A stretch of DNA of 64,000 bases from Drosophila pseudoobscura (lineage: Eukaryota; Arthropoda; Insecta; Diptera; Drosophilidae): NCBI RefSeq assembly GCF_009870125.1, contig NC_046680.1, forward strand, positions 23,021,501 through 23,085,500, written 5' to 3'. The position numbers and the translations under genes were made by a program. Position 1 is the stretch's first letter. Each line of letters opens with the position of its first letter. A model generated the notes under the pieces. The model had not been told where the DNA came from. It searched no databases and saw nothing but the letters and a program-made list of their open reading frames with translations. Shown here one piece after another: positions 23,604-32,830 of the stretch.

Positions 23604-23609
23604 TTTAAT
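23604..23609 (-). terminator. Possible poly(A) signal of mei-S332
   Basis: TTTAAT on plus, ATTAAA on minus, about 70 nt past the mei-S332 stop. This is the common variant hexamer; I found no canonical AATAAA nearer. Assignment is by position. Confidence 0.4.
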
Positions 23610-23677
23610 TCAAATATGTAAACGATCTAATCTACTACAAAAAAATATATACATAAGAACCAAAAATATATGTACAT

Positions 23678-24942
23678 CTATTTCGAAGACTTTTTGGTAG
23701 GGAGGGAGTCGTTGCGCATTTTTGCATTTATTTTTGGCTCTTTATACGAGGTGGGACGACACTTACGACTCGGGCGACCACTGGTGCTGCAGCTGGCACT
23801 GGACATATCTGCATCGCCACTGAGCGGGTCACTCGGACTGAGCGTGTTGTTAGTGGGTTTGGCACTTCCTCTGCCTCTGGGCCTGCCCCTGCCCCTGGCC
23901 ACACTAACCGTCTTCTGATGTATGTCAGGGACCGGGGAGGGTAAAGGTGTGCTAGTGCTGCCAGACCAACTGCCAATTCCATTGAACTGGCTCTGTCTCG
24001 GTGTCTCAATGGACAAGCTGGGCGAATGGGCCTGCCGCGGCTTCTGTATGCTCACGTCGTAGCTGCTGTCATTATCATGGCAGGGAATGGCCAAGACGGT
24101 CTTTTCTTGTTTGCCAGTCTCCTTGGGCACGTTTTCGCAAAGCCCGCGAAGGACTCGGTCCCGCCTGGATGCAGCGCCGATTGGGGCCTCTGCTGCATCT
24201 CCAACCTCCACTGACGAGATATCCGCGGCATCCTCGCTGTCCGTTTCCTCTAGAATGGAGAAGAGGCTGTCAGCTTGATCACATGGAGACAGTGCCGCGA
24301 GTATCTCGTCGGGTTCACAGGACTCCACCACTGGAATGGTGGGAGAGTCCTCGTCAGTGTCTTCAAGGGCCCAGGCCATTTCCGCAATACGTCTTGGAGG
24401 TGGCGTAACTGCGCTATCGATGTTCTAAAAGTAAATATATTATTAGTACATTGAATCCGCACGGGCAAAGGCTGTCTAATTACCAGTCTGTGTGTATCCT
24501 CTGAGGCTGTGGTTGTATCCACATCTGTGGCGTCTTCTGTTATAATAGCGCTGCTACTACCACTACCGGCACGGACGGTACTGCTGCGGCGACGGCTGGG
24601 TGAACAAGTCACTGAAGATCGGGTAAGGCTACTTATACGACGCATATCATAACAAATTTCCTTGATGTTCGACCGTCGATGGACAGAAGGCGTGGTGTGG
24701 GTAACGCCGGTAAGAAAGTCCTCCTTCAGGTCCAAATTTTTGAGAAGGGTGCTGATGCCGTACTTCAGCTGCTTCTTTTTGAAGTCCATTTCCAGAACGT
24801 GAGACTCTCGCACCTCCAACAGCTCCGTTTGCAGACCGACGACCAGCTTTTTGTACTCCCCCAACTCCACACGTAGTTTCTGTACGTGGTCCATCAGTTC
24901 AGCATTCAATATTTTGTATTGCTGCTCTATGTTTGTACCCAT
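23678..24942 (-). CDS. mei-S332: MEI-S332 / shugoshin centromere cohesion protector
   Basis: 401 aa in two exons: 24942-24484 and 24424-23678, equal to the length I recall for the D. melanogaster protein. Residues 1-60 form the shugoshin N-terminal coiled coil (QQYKILNAELMDHVQKLR onward) that dimerises and recruits PP2A. The middle is a long disordered Ser/Thr/acidic region. Residues about 368-392 carry the C-terminal basic SGO motif (GRPSRKC then RPTSYKEPKINAKM), which targets centromeric chromatin. A GRGRPRGRG AT-hook-like word lies at about residue 326. The protein protects centromeric cohesin from separase until anaphase II. Upstream, a DRE-like TATCGAT (25026-25032) and motif-6 words lie within about 150 nt of the start codon, inside or beside a dispersed repeat. 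Confidence 0.95.
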
Positions 24943-25019
24943 TTTACATATATTTCAGATTTTTCCAAGACGAGACGCTTAAATTAAATTGATACCGCGT
25001 TTATTCGAAGTATTGCAAA

Positions 25020-25080
25020 TGGATTTATCGATCAAATATACCGTCTCATTTGAAAAATATACCGTAAATATACTGACGAA
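25020..25080 (-). promoter_or_regulatory. Probable mei-S332 promoter words
   Basis: TATCGAT (one base short of DRE) at 25026-25032 is followed by AAATATACCG-type words at about 25036-25045 and 25059-25068. On the minus strand these read CGGTATATTT, close to Ohler motif 6. The mei-S332 start codon is at 24942. The motif-6 words belong to a dispersed repeat, so their role is inferred. Confidence 0.4.
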
Positions 25081-25345
25081 TTCAAGTTCCATCATACATA
25101 TTCCACGTTTTTGATATTCCGTTGAATAATTCTGTCTAACTAAAACCTTTAGTTCTACCTACATAATTTTAGGCCATTGACGAATTAATTTTCTACAAGA
25201 TTGGTTAGTTCTTAGTCCATGCTTTTATTGTATTTTGACTAGTTCAAGAAAAAAACAGTCTCAATGTTGCTGGTATTATGAGACATGATGCGTGTATATG
25301 CCTTTGTACACCCTATTTCGTTGTTTTGATATGAAGATCTTGTTT
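25034..25345. repeat. Dispersed repeat family A, copy 2
   Basis: It carries the family's AAATATACCGTCTCATTTG start, TTTTTGATATTCCGTTGAAT, ACATAATTTTAGGCC and TTTTCTACAAGATTGGTTAG. It continues into TGTTGCTGGTATTATGAG and TTTTGATATGAAGATC, words also present at the end of the next copy. It abuts the 5' end of mei-S332. Confidence 0.75.
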
Positions 25346-25639
25346 TCCAAACTGTTTTTTAACAATAAAAATCCAAAATAAGAAATATTCAATAAAAATC
25401 AAGAATAATAATTATAATAATAATTATACAATACAAATCAGAAATAATCATTATTTAATCACAATCAACCTATTCTTGGTCTCTGTAAGAATACAATAAG
25501 CTGCAAAATACCGTTGTGATATTTAAAACAGAGACGAAGTTGGTTTGGCGTTCTTTGGAGACTGGGAGGACAAACAGTTTTTCAATTCTATAACACCCAT
25601 TTCCCCCAGGGTATGCCCAGAAACATTTTACGTGAACTA

Positions 25640-26125
25640 GCAAATTCACCAATAAATACTCGTTTTTGATCTTCCCTCGAATATTAATAAATGTATAGAA
25701 CATTTAGCCACGCCAACATAGTTTTATCCAATTAATGAATCAATTTTCTAGTTGACTGGCATTTTTTGAATACTTTCTTTTATTGGATTTAGCCTAAAAA
25801 CTGGTTTTAGCGAAAAAGGTAAAAAAAAAAAAAACGAAAGAGAATAGTCGTTCATATTGCTCAATTTAGAGATTCCGTTGATTAATTCTATTAGTTCCAT
25901 TAGTTCTGCCCACATAATTTTTGGCCGTTTATGAATACATTTTCTACAAGATTGGTTAGTTTTTAGTCCTGGCTTTTGTATTGTATTTTGACTAAAACAA
26001 TGTTTAAACAAAATAGTTCAACAAAAACAGTCGCCATGTTGCTGGTATTTGAAGAAATGTTGCGTGTAAGCCGTAGTATAGGCCTTTGTATTTCCTATTT
26101 CGTTATTTTAATATGAAGATACTGT
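25640..26125. repeat. Dispersed repeat family A, copy 3
   Basis: It contains CATTTAGCCACGCC, ATAGTTTTATCCAATTAATG, AACTGGTTTTAGCGAAAAAG and GAATAGTCGTTC, then a second set of family blocks ending in TTTTAATATGAAGATAC. It is collinear with copies 2 and 4. The copy looks composite, as if two elements had inserted end to end. Confidence 0.7.
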
Positions 26126-26168
26126 TTCAGCAGACATCGTTGGCCAGCTCAACCTTTAGCTGAGCTCC

Positions 26169-26484
26169 TCACTTTACTCGCGGCTGGGTACGCAAGTAGG
26201 CGAGCTGTCTGGTCCGACGCACACAGATCCCGATGCCTCTCGAGCTCTTGGACTGTTTCACCGGATTATACTCCGCTGCAGTATCGTCTTCGGACCTGGG
26301 GTCCTTGTAGACGGCATTGTGGAAGGTGGTAACCTGGCACACTCGTCCAGAGTCTTTTCGCTCCATCTTCATCCGCAGCTTGGTCGCGTTGCACCTCGAA
26401 TGCAATGTCCAGCAGGTTCTCTATTGAATTTTTAAATTCTTTAAAAGGGCATGCTTGACGGCGTGCTTTACTGCGAGAATACAT
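26169..26484 (-). pseudogene. Broken coding remnant, unknown protein
   Basis: Two overlapping minus frames carry protein-like stretches: one with ENLLDIAFEVQRDQAADEDG, the other with DSGRVCQVTTFHNAVYKDP and a Lys/Arg-rich end stopping near 26169. Neither frame is complete, and the sense shifts from one to the other, as in a decayed exon. It lies just downstream, in transcription direction, of the LDLa remnant and may belong to the same dead gene. I do not recognise the parent. Confidence 0.4.
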
Positions 26485-26499
26485 TTCAGTATGCAGTGA

Positions 26500-27250
26500 T
26501 TTTTAGATATTTCGGCAGATATCGTGTCTTTCCACTCACCTTGTTGATGGGAGACTGAAATTCTCCTAGCCGCTTGCAGCAGTCGACCTCATCGTGGCCG
26601 TTGTCACAGTTGGTGGTACCATCGCAGGCCAGGGCCTTGTGGATGCACTCGCCGGACTGGCAGCTGAACTGATCCACCCGGCAGGTGGGACAGCCCACCT
26701 CATCCGACTTGTCTGGGCAGTCCTTTTGGCCGTCACAGCGTCAGGAGGCGGGTATGCAGTCCTTGTTCATGTCACTATTCCCCGCCACTGGGGCCGCGCA
26801 CGTGAAATGATCTGGCTCATAGGCCGGATACGCGCCTTGTCCTCCAGCAGCATCAGATGCTTGGAGCACTTGGTGCGACTGTGCATCCGTTGTCCACACG
26901 GCAGTGATGTCGGTGATCTGCTGCATACGCTACAGCTCCGCGGAACAACGCTCTTTCTCCAGTCAGGTCTTGTCGTCCAGACAGTACACAAAACCCCCCC
27001 AGGCGGCAATGCAAGATAACTTGCGAGATGTGCATGGAAACAAGGGTTTTTCTGTAGAGAGGGAACAGGGGATTACACATATGTCCAGAGGATGCCCATA
27101 TTTGTTGCTTACTTGTTCTTTCCATCGATTCACTTGCCATGGGCATAGTAGATCATATCGGACTGTTGGTCCAGGGCCAGCGCTGACTTCTACCAGCTTG
27201 CAGGCCAGCTTCACACGCTCATTGCAAGCGACTCGGGCCCGAAGCTAAAA
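26500..27250 (-). pseudogene. Decayed LDL-receptor class A (LDLa) protein fragment
   Basis: Read on the minus strand, 26750-26545 gives CDGQKDCPDKSDEVGC, then CQSGECIHKALACDG and CDNGHDEVDC, ending at a GTGAGT donor after FQSPINK. These are the C-D-G...C-x-D-x-S-D-E calcium-binding repeats of LDLa modules. Upstream (27250-26760), cysteine-bearing stretches (RVACNERVKLACKLVEV, HFTCAAPVAGNSDMNKDC) are split by stops and frame changes, with in-frame TGA and TAG between otherwise matching pieces and a possible intron around 27105-27035. The combination of clear domains, good splice site and several disruptions supports a pseudogene. The parent gene is not identified. Sequencing error cannot explain all the breaks. 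Confidence 0.65.
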
Positions 27251-27339
27251 GATGCAATGTTTTAGAGCCCAGCTGAATAGGAGAGAGAGCTTCCCCATGG
27301 CTGGACACCGGCAGCGGCATATTCGGGCAGTCTGTCATA

Positions 27340-27525
27340 GCTGGGGCACGTCCTTATCGACATCTGCGTGATTGGCCAGGGCAGCGCCGGCTTTACCGAA
27401 ACCAGCCATCGGCTGGCTTTAGGACGATGGTGTTGCCGGTAGCCAGTGTGGGTCCCAGTTTCCAGGGCAGTTTCAGCGATTTGCTCTTGTGCCACTTATT
27501 TGTTGATAAACAGTCCGTGTAGAGC
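27340..27525 (-). pseudogene. Aldehyde dehydrogenase fragments, internally deleted
   Basis: Three collinear ALDH words occur in under 200 nt on the minus strand. These are a FIN-KWHKSKS piece (the N-terminal FINNEWHKSKS region of ALDH2-type enzymes, one base out of frame), LGPTLATGNTIVLKPAD (cofactor-binding region), and GFGKAGAALANHADVDKD (the region just before the FTGS motif). In a real enzyme they are roughly 150 and 30 residues apart. Here they are fused by deletions, with a stop and frame shifts. No catalytic Cys region is seen. It is a dead copy of an ALDH gene located elsewhere. Confidence 0.75.
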
Positions 27526-27839
27526 ATCTCTGGGGTGGTCTAGGGGCTGAGGCAGGGGGAGTAGTGGGCTACAGCAAAGGGCGCCGCCGATCTTCAAAAC
27601 GGCCGTCCACGGGAAAATCTCCCCACACAAATATAATATAAAGATTACTTCATTTGTTTCTCAATTGAGTTGGCAGTGCTTTGATAAGTCGCGACAGCTG
27701 ATCGACAGCTGGTGGTGGCAGTTTCTCAATATTGATGCTGTTGTTGATTATAAAATTAATATCGATGTTTTCTCACCTCTAGCACTCGATAGTGAAATAT
27801 CACAGGGAAGCTCGTGAAATTTTTCCACAGTCCATCTCT

Positions 27840-28370
27840 AGCAGCCAAGTCAAGTAAATTTTGTTGCTTCTCGAAGTTTGCAACGAAAATCCATAGATTC
27901 GCAGATTATAAAAATGTTGCAGCGTTAGTCCCTCGCCCAGGCAACAATCATAGCGAAATGTGCTAAGAAAACGAGCAGCGGGAAACGAAGTAATAATACA
28001 AATCTAGGCGCTGATTGCTCTTTATGTGGTTGTGTGCGTGGTGTGAGTGAGAGTTCTGGTGTAGTGTGCGTGTGTTTGTGTAAAACCACAAAAAAATAGT
28101 CAAATTTGTTATTTATTGTAGTTTTTTTCGGCTTCTCTTACACTAAACCTTTGCATTTATTCGCGATCATCCGTTTGCACAAAACACATTACAAATTCCT
28201 GCGTGAAAGAGAAGCCCGCGTCTTCTGAAAACTCTTTTGGAACCTGTATTCTACACTTCCCTTCCCTCTATGACAAATAGAATTAACTAATATCAAATCG
28301 CCGACAATCGAATCGGACGAGAATTTCACTCAGAAAGCAGCAACAACTTAAATCCGAAACCCGCTTCAAG
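27840..28370 (+). promoter_or_regulatory. Putative 5' leader exon, probably Vrp1
   Basis: AT/CA-rich DNA of typical fly 5' UTR character ends in CTTCAAG followed by a consensus GTAAGT donor at 28371. Just upstream (27690-27800) are CAGCTG E-boxes and ATCGATG words. No long coding frame starts before the donor. The only plus-strand gene downstream within reach is Vrp1, whose ATG sits directly behind an acceptor (38880-38881) and so needs an upstream non-coding exon. The link is inference; other leader exons are possible, for instance near 35080-35500. Confidence 0.35.
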
Positions 28371-31300
28371 GTAAGTTTGTTTGTTTAACCCGTTCTTTGC
28401 ATACATTCACACATTCTCATGTTCGTACACATATTCATGTACATACACCAATATGCAGAGCAGCTGTATTTGCAAATTGTAGAGTTATTGATAAAGCTTA
28501 TCTCTCTGGCCTAGCAGCAACGGTATAAGATATCATAAATTATGGAATGCAAGCCAGGGAACCAGAGAATGGGGTTCCTTATCTTATAGCCCTCTAACCA
28601 AATAGCACCCAGTCAATTATATGCGCCTACATTTGAATGCAAGTTCTAGTTGTCCGTTAGGATTTGCCGAGTGCAAAGGAACATAAAAAACGTTTTAGAT
28701 CTGGCTCCCTACCCAACCAACGTTTCGTAAGGGTGCAACAAACTTTAGCTTCTTTGATTTTTCTTTTAGCACCGACTGCACTTTACTTGTTTGTTGGCTG
28801 TCTGTCGCGTTTGTTTTAATCACATTAAGCAAAACGCCTGGCACGCGACGCATGACGAAAGCGGTGGCGACGTCGTCTGCAACCAGAACCAGGCATACCC
28901 ATGCATACCACACCCCAGCCCCAAGCAGCCCCATCACTGACCTACAAAGAGTACATTGCACGCCGTCTGCTCTGCCGCGAAACTGCATACATATGTACAT
29001 TTAGGGGTGGGTTTACACTTTTTTCCAGAGCTGCGAATCTTATTTGTCAGGGAAACGCTCAATTTGATGAGACCGAGAAGTACACCCAACAGTGATTCAA
29101 AAATTGGACTCCTTTCCGTTGAAATGTCGAATACTCTTTGCAGCTGAATAATTGTATGGCCATCAGAGTTGGCAGGAAAGAGTCTCAAAAGGCCCCACCA
29201 GCAGTAGCACCAGCCGCCGCCGTCACTCAGACGAGAGTTCAATGTCATTGGCGGGGGGTAAGGCAGGACAGGAGACTGCCAGTCTATTGTTGAGCCTATT
29301 ATCCCCTCTGTTCACACAGATACAAATACACGTATACACGTAAAAATCACGGTCAGAGCATAAAAAGGTGTATACATATATACATGCATATCGAGTGCTG
29401 CTGGAATGACACATGAATAGATCGTATGGAAGGGGAGAGGGCCGCGAGTACCGCCTGACCGGGAGAGCTTTTGTCAGCCTTGCGGGCGGCCATTTGTCAG
29501 CCAAATGTGGTTGTTGCCGTGCATGTTTTGTGGACTGCATCATTCATTCCCCCACATTGAAGTTTGATTGGCACGTAGCTGTAACGATTATATTTACTCT
29601 CTCTCGTTGATTCTCTGATTTATGCGGGATACTTCCTTGTGCAAGCTGGAACTGAATTGTGAAAGCACAGTAGAGACTCGGCCGCAAGGGACTTAAAGAG
29701 TCCCTCCTTTCCATAATGATATGTGGATCGTGTCCTCACTTTAACTGCAATTCCCTCATGCTGAGAGACGGTTGGCCTTTTGCTTCCTCAATTCAACTCG
29801 GAGCATGTGGGGGGTGGGAGGATGGATGACTCACTCACGGCTCGTGTTTGAGTTGGTTTACATCATTCTTGTTGTTGTCACATGCGTTTGGGTGTATAAG
29901 TGTATGCAAAGTGCCGAACCCAACACCGTTGTTGTCATTGAGTGGCGTTGCTGTCGCGGCTTCACTTTGCATTGCTCTCCTCTCTCCTCTCCACTCATCG
30001 TCATGTGTTTGCGTTAGTTATTTAAGCACTGTGCGACGGGGCTGAAAACCGCATTTTAATAAACCTCATCCCCAGCAACAGCAGCGGCAGCAACAATTAC
30101 TACTACAACAAGTGCAGCAATGAAATTTTGATCTGACTTTGTGTTTGGTTATATACCCTTGCACAGGGTACTTCTATTTTAAGCAAACATTTTTTTGGAA
30201 GAGGAAAACCCATACAGCTGCAATAGAAACGATCGATCTGAAAAAGTATCTAACGCTGCGGCGTCCAAAGAATAGTTTCTCTTGTTTTTGTAAGTGAATA
30301 TGTTCCTTACGTCATTACACTCTTGCCAAGAGAGGGGCTTACTAAAGAGCTGAAGGCAGGTACATAGATACAGAGGTAGGTGCAAATATAAAGAGCGAGT
30401 CGCTGGACGAGCAGCAGCAGAGGACGGGAAGAGGCTGCCAATGATGCATGCAAAATGATGCCCGGAGAAACGCTTAGATCAGAAGTTCAGAAATTCAAAA
30501 CGCAGTGTGTCTAAAGATTTGTGTGTCACATGAAATATATGTTATGTATGTATGTACAAATTTGTTTATGTATGTATGTATGGGATGTACTTTGAACTGC
30601 AAGCGACCCAAGGTTGTCGGAAGGTTGATGCTCTCTGAGTCCGACTCAGACACATATACATACTTCGAAATAGGCATCTGGTAATCAGAAAGAATCCATG
30701 AAACAGACATTCACCCGAATTCGGAATAACTTGCAGATTTATTTCCGTTTGATCCCCATTGTTTTTCACTCTTTTCGAATACTTTACTCACCAAAATGTT
30801 TCTACGTCAAACTCTGCCTTGTATACTGATCAAAAATATTTGGCATAGGAAATGGTGTGTGGAGCGTGTTGTCTCTGCGTTTTCGGCTCTGGATGTGCTT
30901 TGCACTGCGATCACACACAAGTATTATAATCATGTGGCGTAGCTCTTGGAATTTCAATGAAATGCTGACCAGTCCCACACCCCGTCCATCCCCCTCTACC
31001 TGTGCATTGAGCCATGATGATCAAGAGCCACACAACTTGCTGCACGACTTGCAATTGAAATGTAAATGTTAATTGTTAGTCCAACGGTTTTGGCTGTGTA
31101 ATTGGAACTTGAGGCAGCCGAAGCTAAATCGGCAGAAGAAACAAAAGAAATTGAAAGCGAAAGTCTGTGCATACTCGTACATATGTACATAAATATGTAT
31201 GTACCTATATAAATCCGAATAAATAAATGTACATACATATATGGTGTGGATTATATTCACCAAGAATCGCTCAGAACAGAGACCACACCGCATGAATCAC

Positions 31301-31407
31301 TGTGAAATTAACATTTCCATCTCAGACTCTGATTCAGAGAGATGTTTGCTTGACCAAATGAAGTGAAAGGAAACTTTAGATTAGATATGGACCATAGAAT
31401 AAATATA
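28371..31407. other. Non-coding stretch, likely intron
   Basis: I see no supported exon. It contains ATGT/TACA-rich runs (around 30540-30590 and 31180-31240) and scattered CA-rich stretches. If the leader exon at 27840-28370 belongs to Vrp1, this is the first part of a roughly 10 kb first intron. Confidence 0.4.
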
Positions 31408-31434
31408 CACACTTGATCATAATAATAGGTACAC
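31408..31434 (+). repeat. Left outer terminal inverted repeat of the Tc1-like element
   Basis: Identical over 27 bp to the reverse complement of 32802-32828. Identity stops immediately inside. Confidence 0.93.
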
Positions 31435-31607
31435 CTTGAAGCTTTTCATTAATAAGTAGTTTTATCGTACTTTAAGTGTTGAAAACAAAATTTTGTTTGG
31501 TATGTTTTATTTGTCAATGTATTGCAGTTCCGTGGCAAAAAAATGAAACAGGGAAACCGCCGAATAACAGAGCTTTAAGCGAAATTGCGAGTTGACATCA
31601 CATTATG

Positions 31608-31630
31608 GCTGATCAAAATAATAGGTACAG
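31608..31630 (+). repeat. Left inner copy of the terminal motif
   Basis: It reads GCTGATCAAAATAATAGGTA, a diverged direct repeat of the outer motif about 200 bp inside the left end. It is a likely second transposase-binding site. Confidence 0.8.
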
Positions 31631-31884
31631 CGTCAGTAAATTTTGAATATCAAGTGAATAATTTGGAAATTCTTGACTTTTTGGCAATTAAACATCCATT
31701 TCATTTAACAAAAGTCTAAATATAAACAAATAATTATTTTTTTCTTACAAGAATAGATATGTCTTATTGTACAGCCCAATTGGCTCTTAGTCTGAAATGA
31801 GAAGTCCAATCTCTTCGGGCCATTGCCAAATTAATGAAAAGGTCCCATAATTTTGTTACAATGCTTTAAAAATTAAAACCTAGT

Positions 31885-32390
31885 CAGGAAACTCGCGGAA
31901 AGCCACAGAAAACAACCATAACACTTGACCACTACATACTTTTCTTTAAGAAATAAGGACCCATTTAAGTCGTCAAAGGCTATTGCATCAGAAATTGCAC
32001 TAGAAGTTAGTGCTCCAACGATCCGTAGACGGCTACAACAAGCCAGCCTTCCAAGGAGAATAGAAAGAAAGGTCCCACTTACGCGTCAAAAAAATTTAGC
32101 CATGGGGCAAACTTTTGCTAAAGATCATAAAGACTGCGCAGGATGCGCCGGAGAGAAAAAGTGGAGAAGCCTTTTATGGAGCGACGAAACTAAAATAAAT
32201 TTATTAGGGAATGAATGTGAAAGCAATGTAGGAAGCCCTAAACGAGGCAGGAAGCCCAAGGCACACATCTAAGCTTTTGACCAACTTTTTTGAGGACCAA
32301 ACAATAGACGTTTTAAAGTGGCTTCCTAAATTTTCCGACTTAAATCCAATGGAAAACTTGTGGGGAGATTTACGAAACAAAATTAGCTAA
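31885..32390 (+). pseudogene. Tc1-like transposase remnant
   Basis: TRGKPQKTTITL (around 31890) is followed, one frame over, by DPFKSSKAIASEIALEVSAP and TIRRRLQQASLPRR, the paired helix-turn-helix region. Next come QTFAKDHKDC and LLWSDETKINLLGNE with the second catalytic-core aspartate context. After a stop near 32270 another frame holds WLPKFSDLNPMENLWGDLR, the region of the last catalytic acidic residue. The part between (normally about 80-100 residues) is deleted. Frame shift, stop and deletion make it non-functional. Confidence 0.88.
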
Positions 32391-32606
32391 GTTTTCATTT
32401 TCAAATAATCAAAAATTATTCGTGGGCGTCCAAAAATTGTGGTATGAGACACCTGCCAGACGCTTATTACAAGTACGCCAAAAATAATTGCAAAGTTGAC
32501 AAAAAATAAAGGTGGATACATCGGATATTAACTATAAATCCCATTTAGGCAACGAAAAAATAATAATAATCAGTTAAAAAACCTTTTTTCATAACAAAAC
32601 TTGAAG

Positions 32607-32629
32607 TGTACCTATTATTTTGAGCAGCC
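32607..32629 (-). repeat. Right inner copy of the terminal motif
   Basis: The reverse complement reads GGCTGCTCAAAATAATAGGT, matching the left inner copy except for a few bases. It lies about 200 bp from the right end. Confidence 0.8.
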
Positions 32630-32801
32630 TGACATTGACTCTGAAGTACAAATTGCTCTCTTTTCTTTTATAAAATTATCCTATAATATAATAAAGTTTA
32701 TTTTATTAAAAACAAATACTATTGGTATAATTGAGAACTAATTTTAAGTTTCAAATATTGAATACAACTGCTTTTTGTTATGTTAAAGTTTACGTAGATG
32801 T

Positions 32802-32828
32802 GTGTACCTATTATTATGATCAAGTGTG
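32802..32828 (-). repeat. Right outer terminal inverted repeat of the Tc1-like element
   Basis: The perfect partner of 31408-31434. It is followed by the TA target duplication at 32829-32830. Confidence 0.93.
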
Positions 32829-32830
32829 TA

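Larger units (their letters stand above)
31408..32828 (+). mobile_element. Defective Tc1/mariner-like transposon, IR/DR type
   Basis: A 1421 bp element flanked by TA (31406-31407 and 32829-32830), the Tc1/mariner target. Its outer 27 bp are a perfect inverted repeat (31408-31434 and 32802-32828, beginning CACACTTGATCATAATAATA). A diverged second copy of the same motif lies about 200 bp inside each end (31608-31630 and 32607-32629). This is the two-site IR/DR arrangement known from Paris-, Minos- and Sleeping Beauty-like elements. The transposase inside is shifted, truncated and internally deleted, so the copy cannot move on its own, yet the intact ends might still be used in trans. Confidence 0.92.

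Noticed and set aside
32089..32272. Transposase frame as a functional gene
   Set aside because: Frame shift upstream, stop near 32270, and deletion of the central catalytic region rule out an active transposase.
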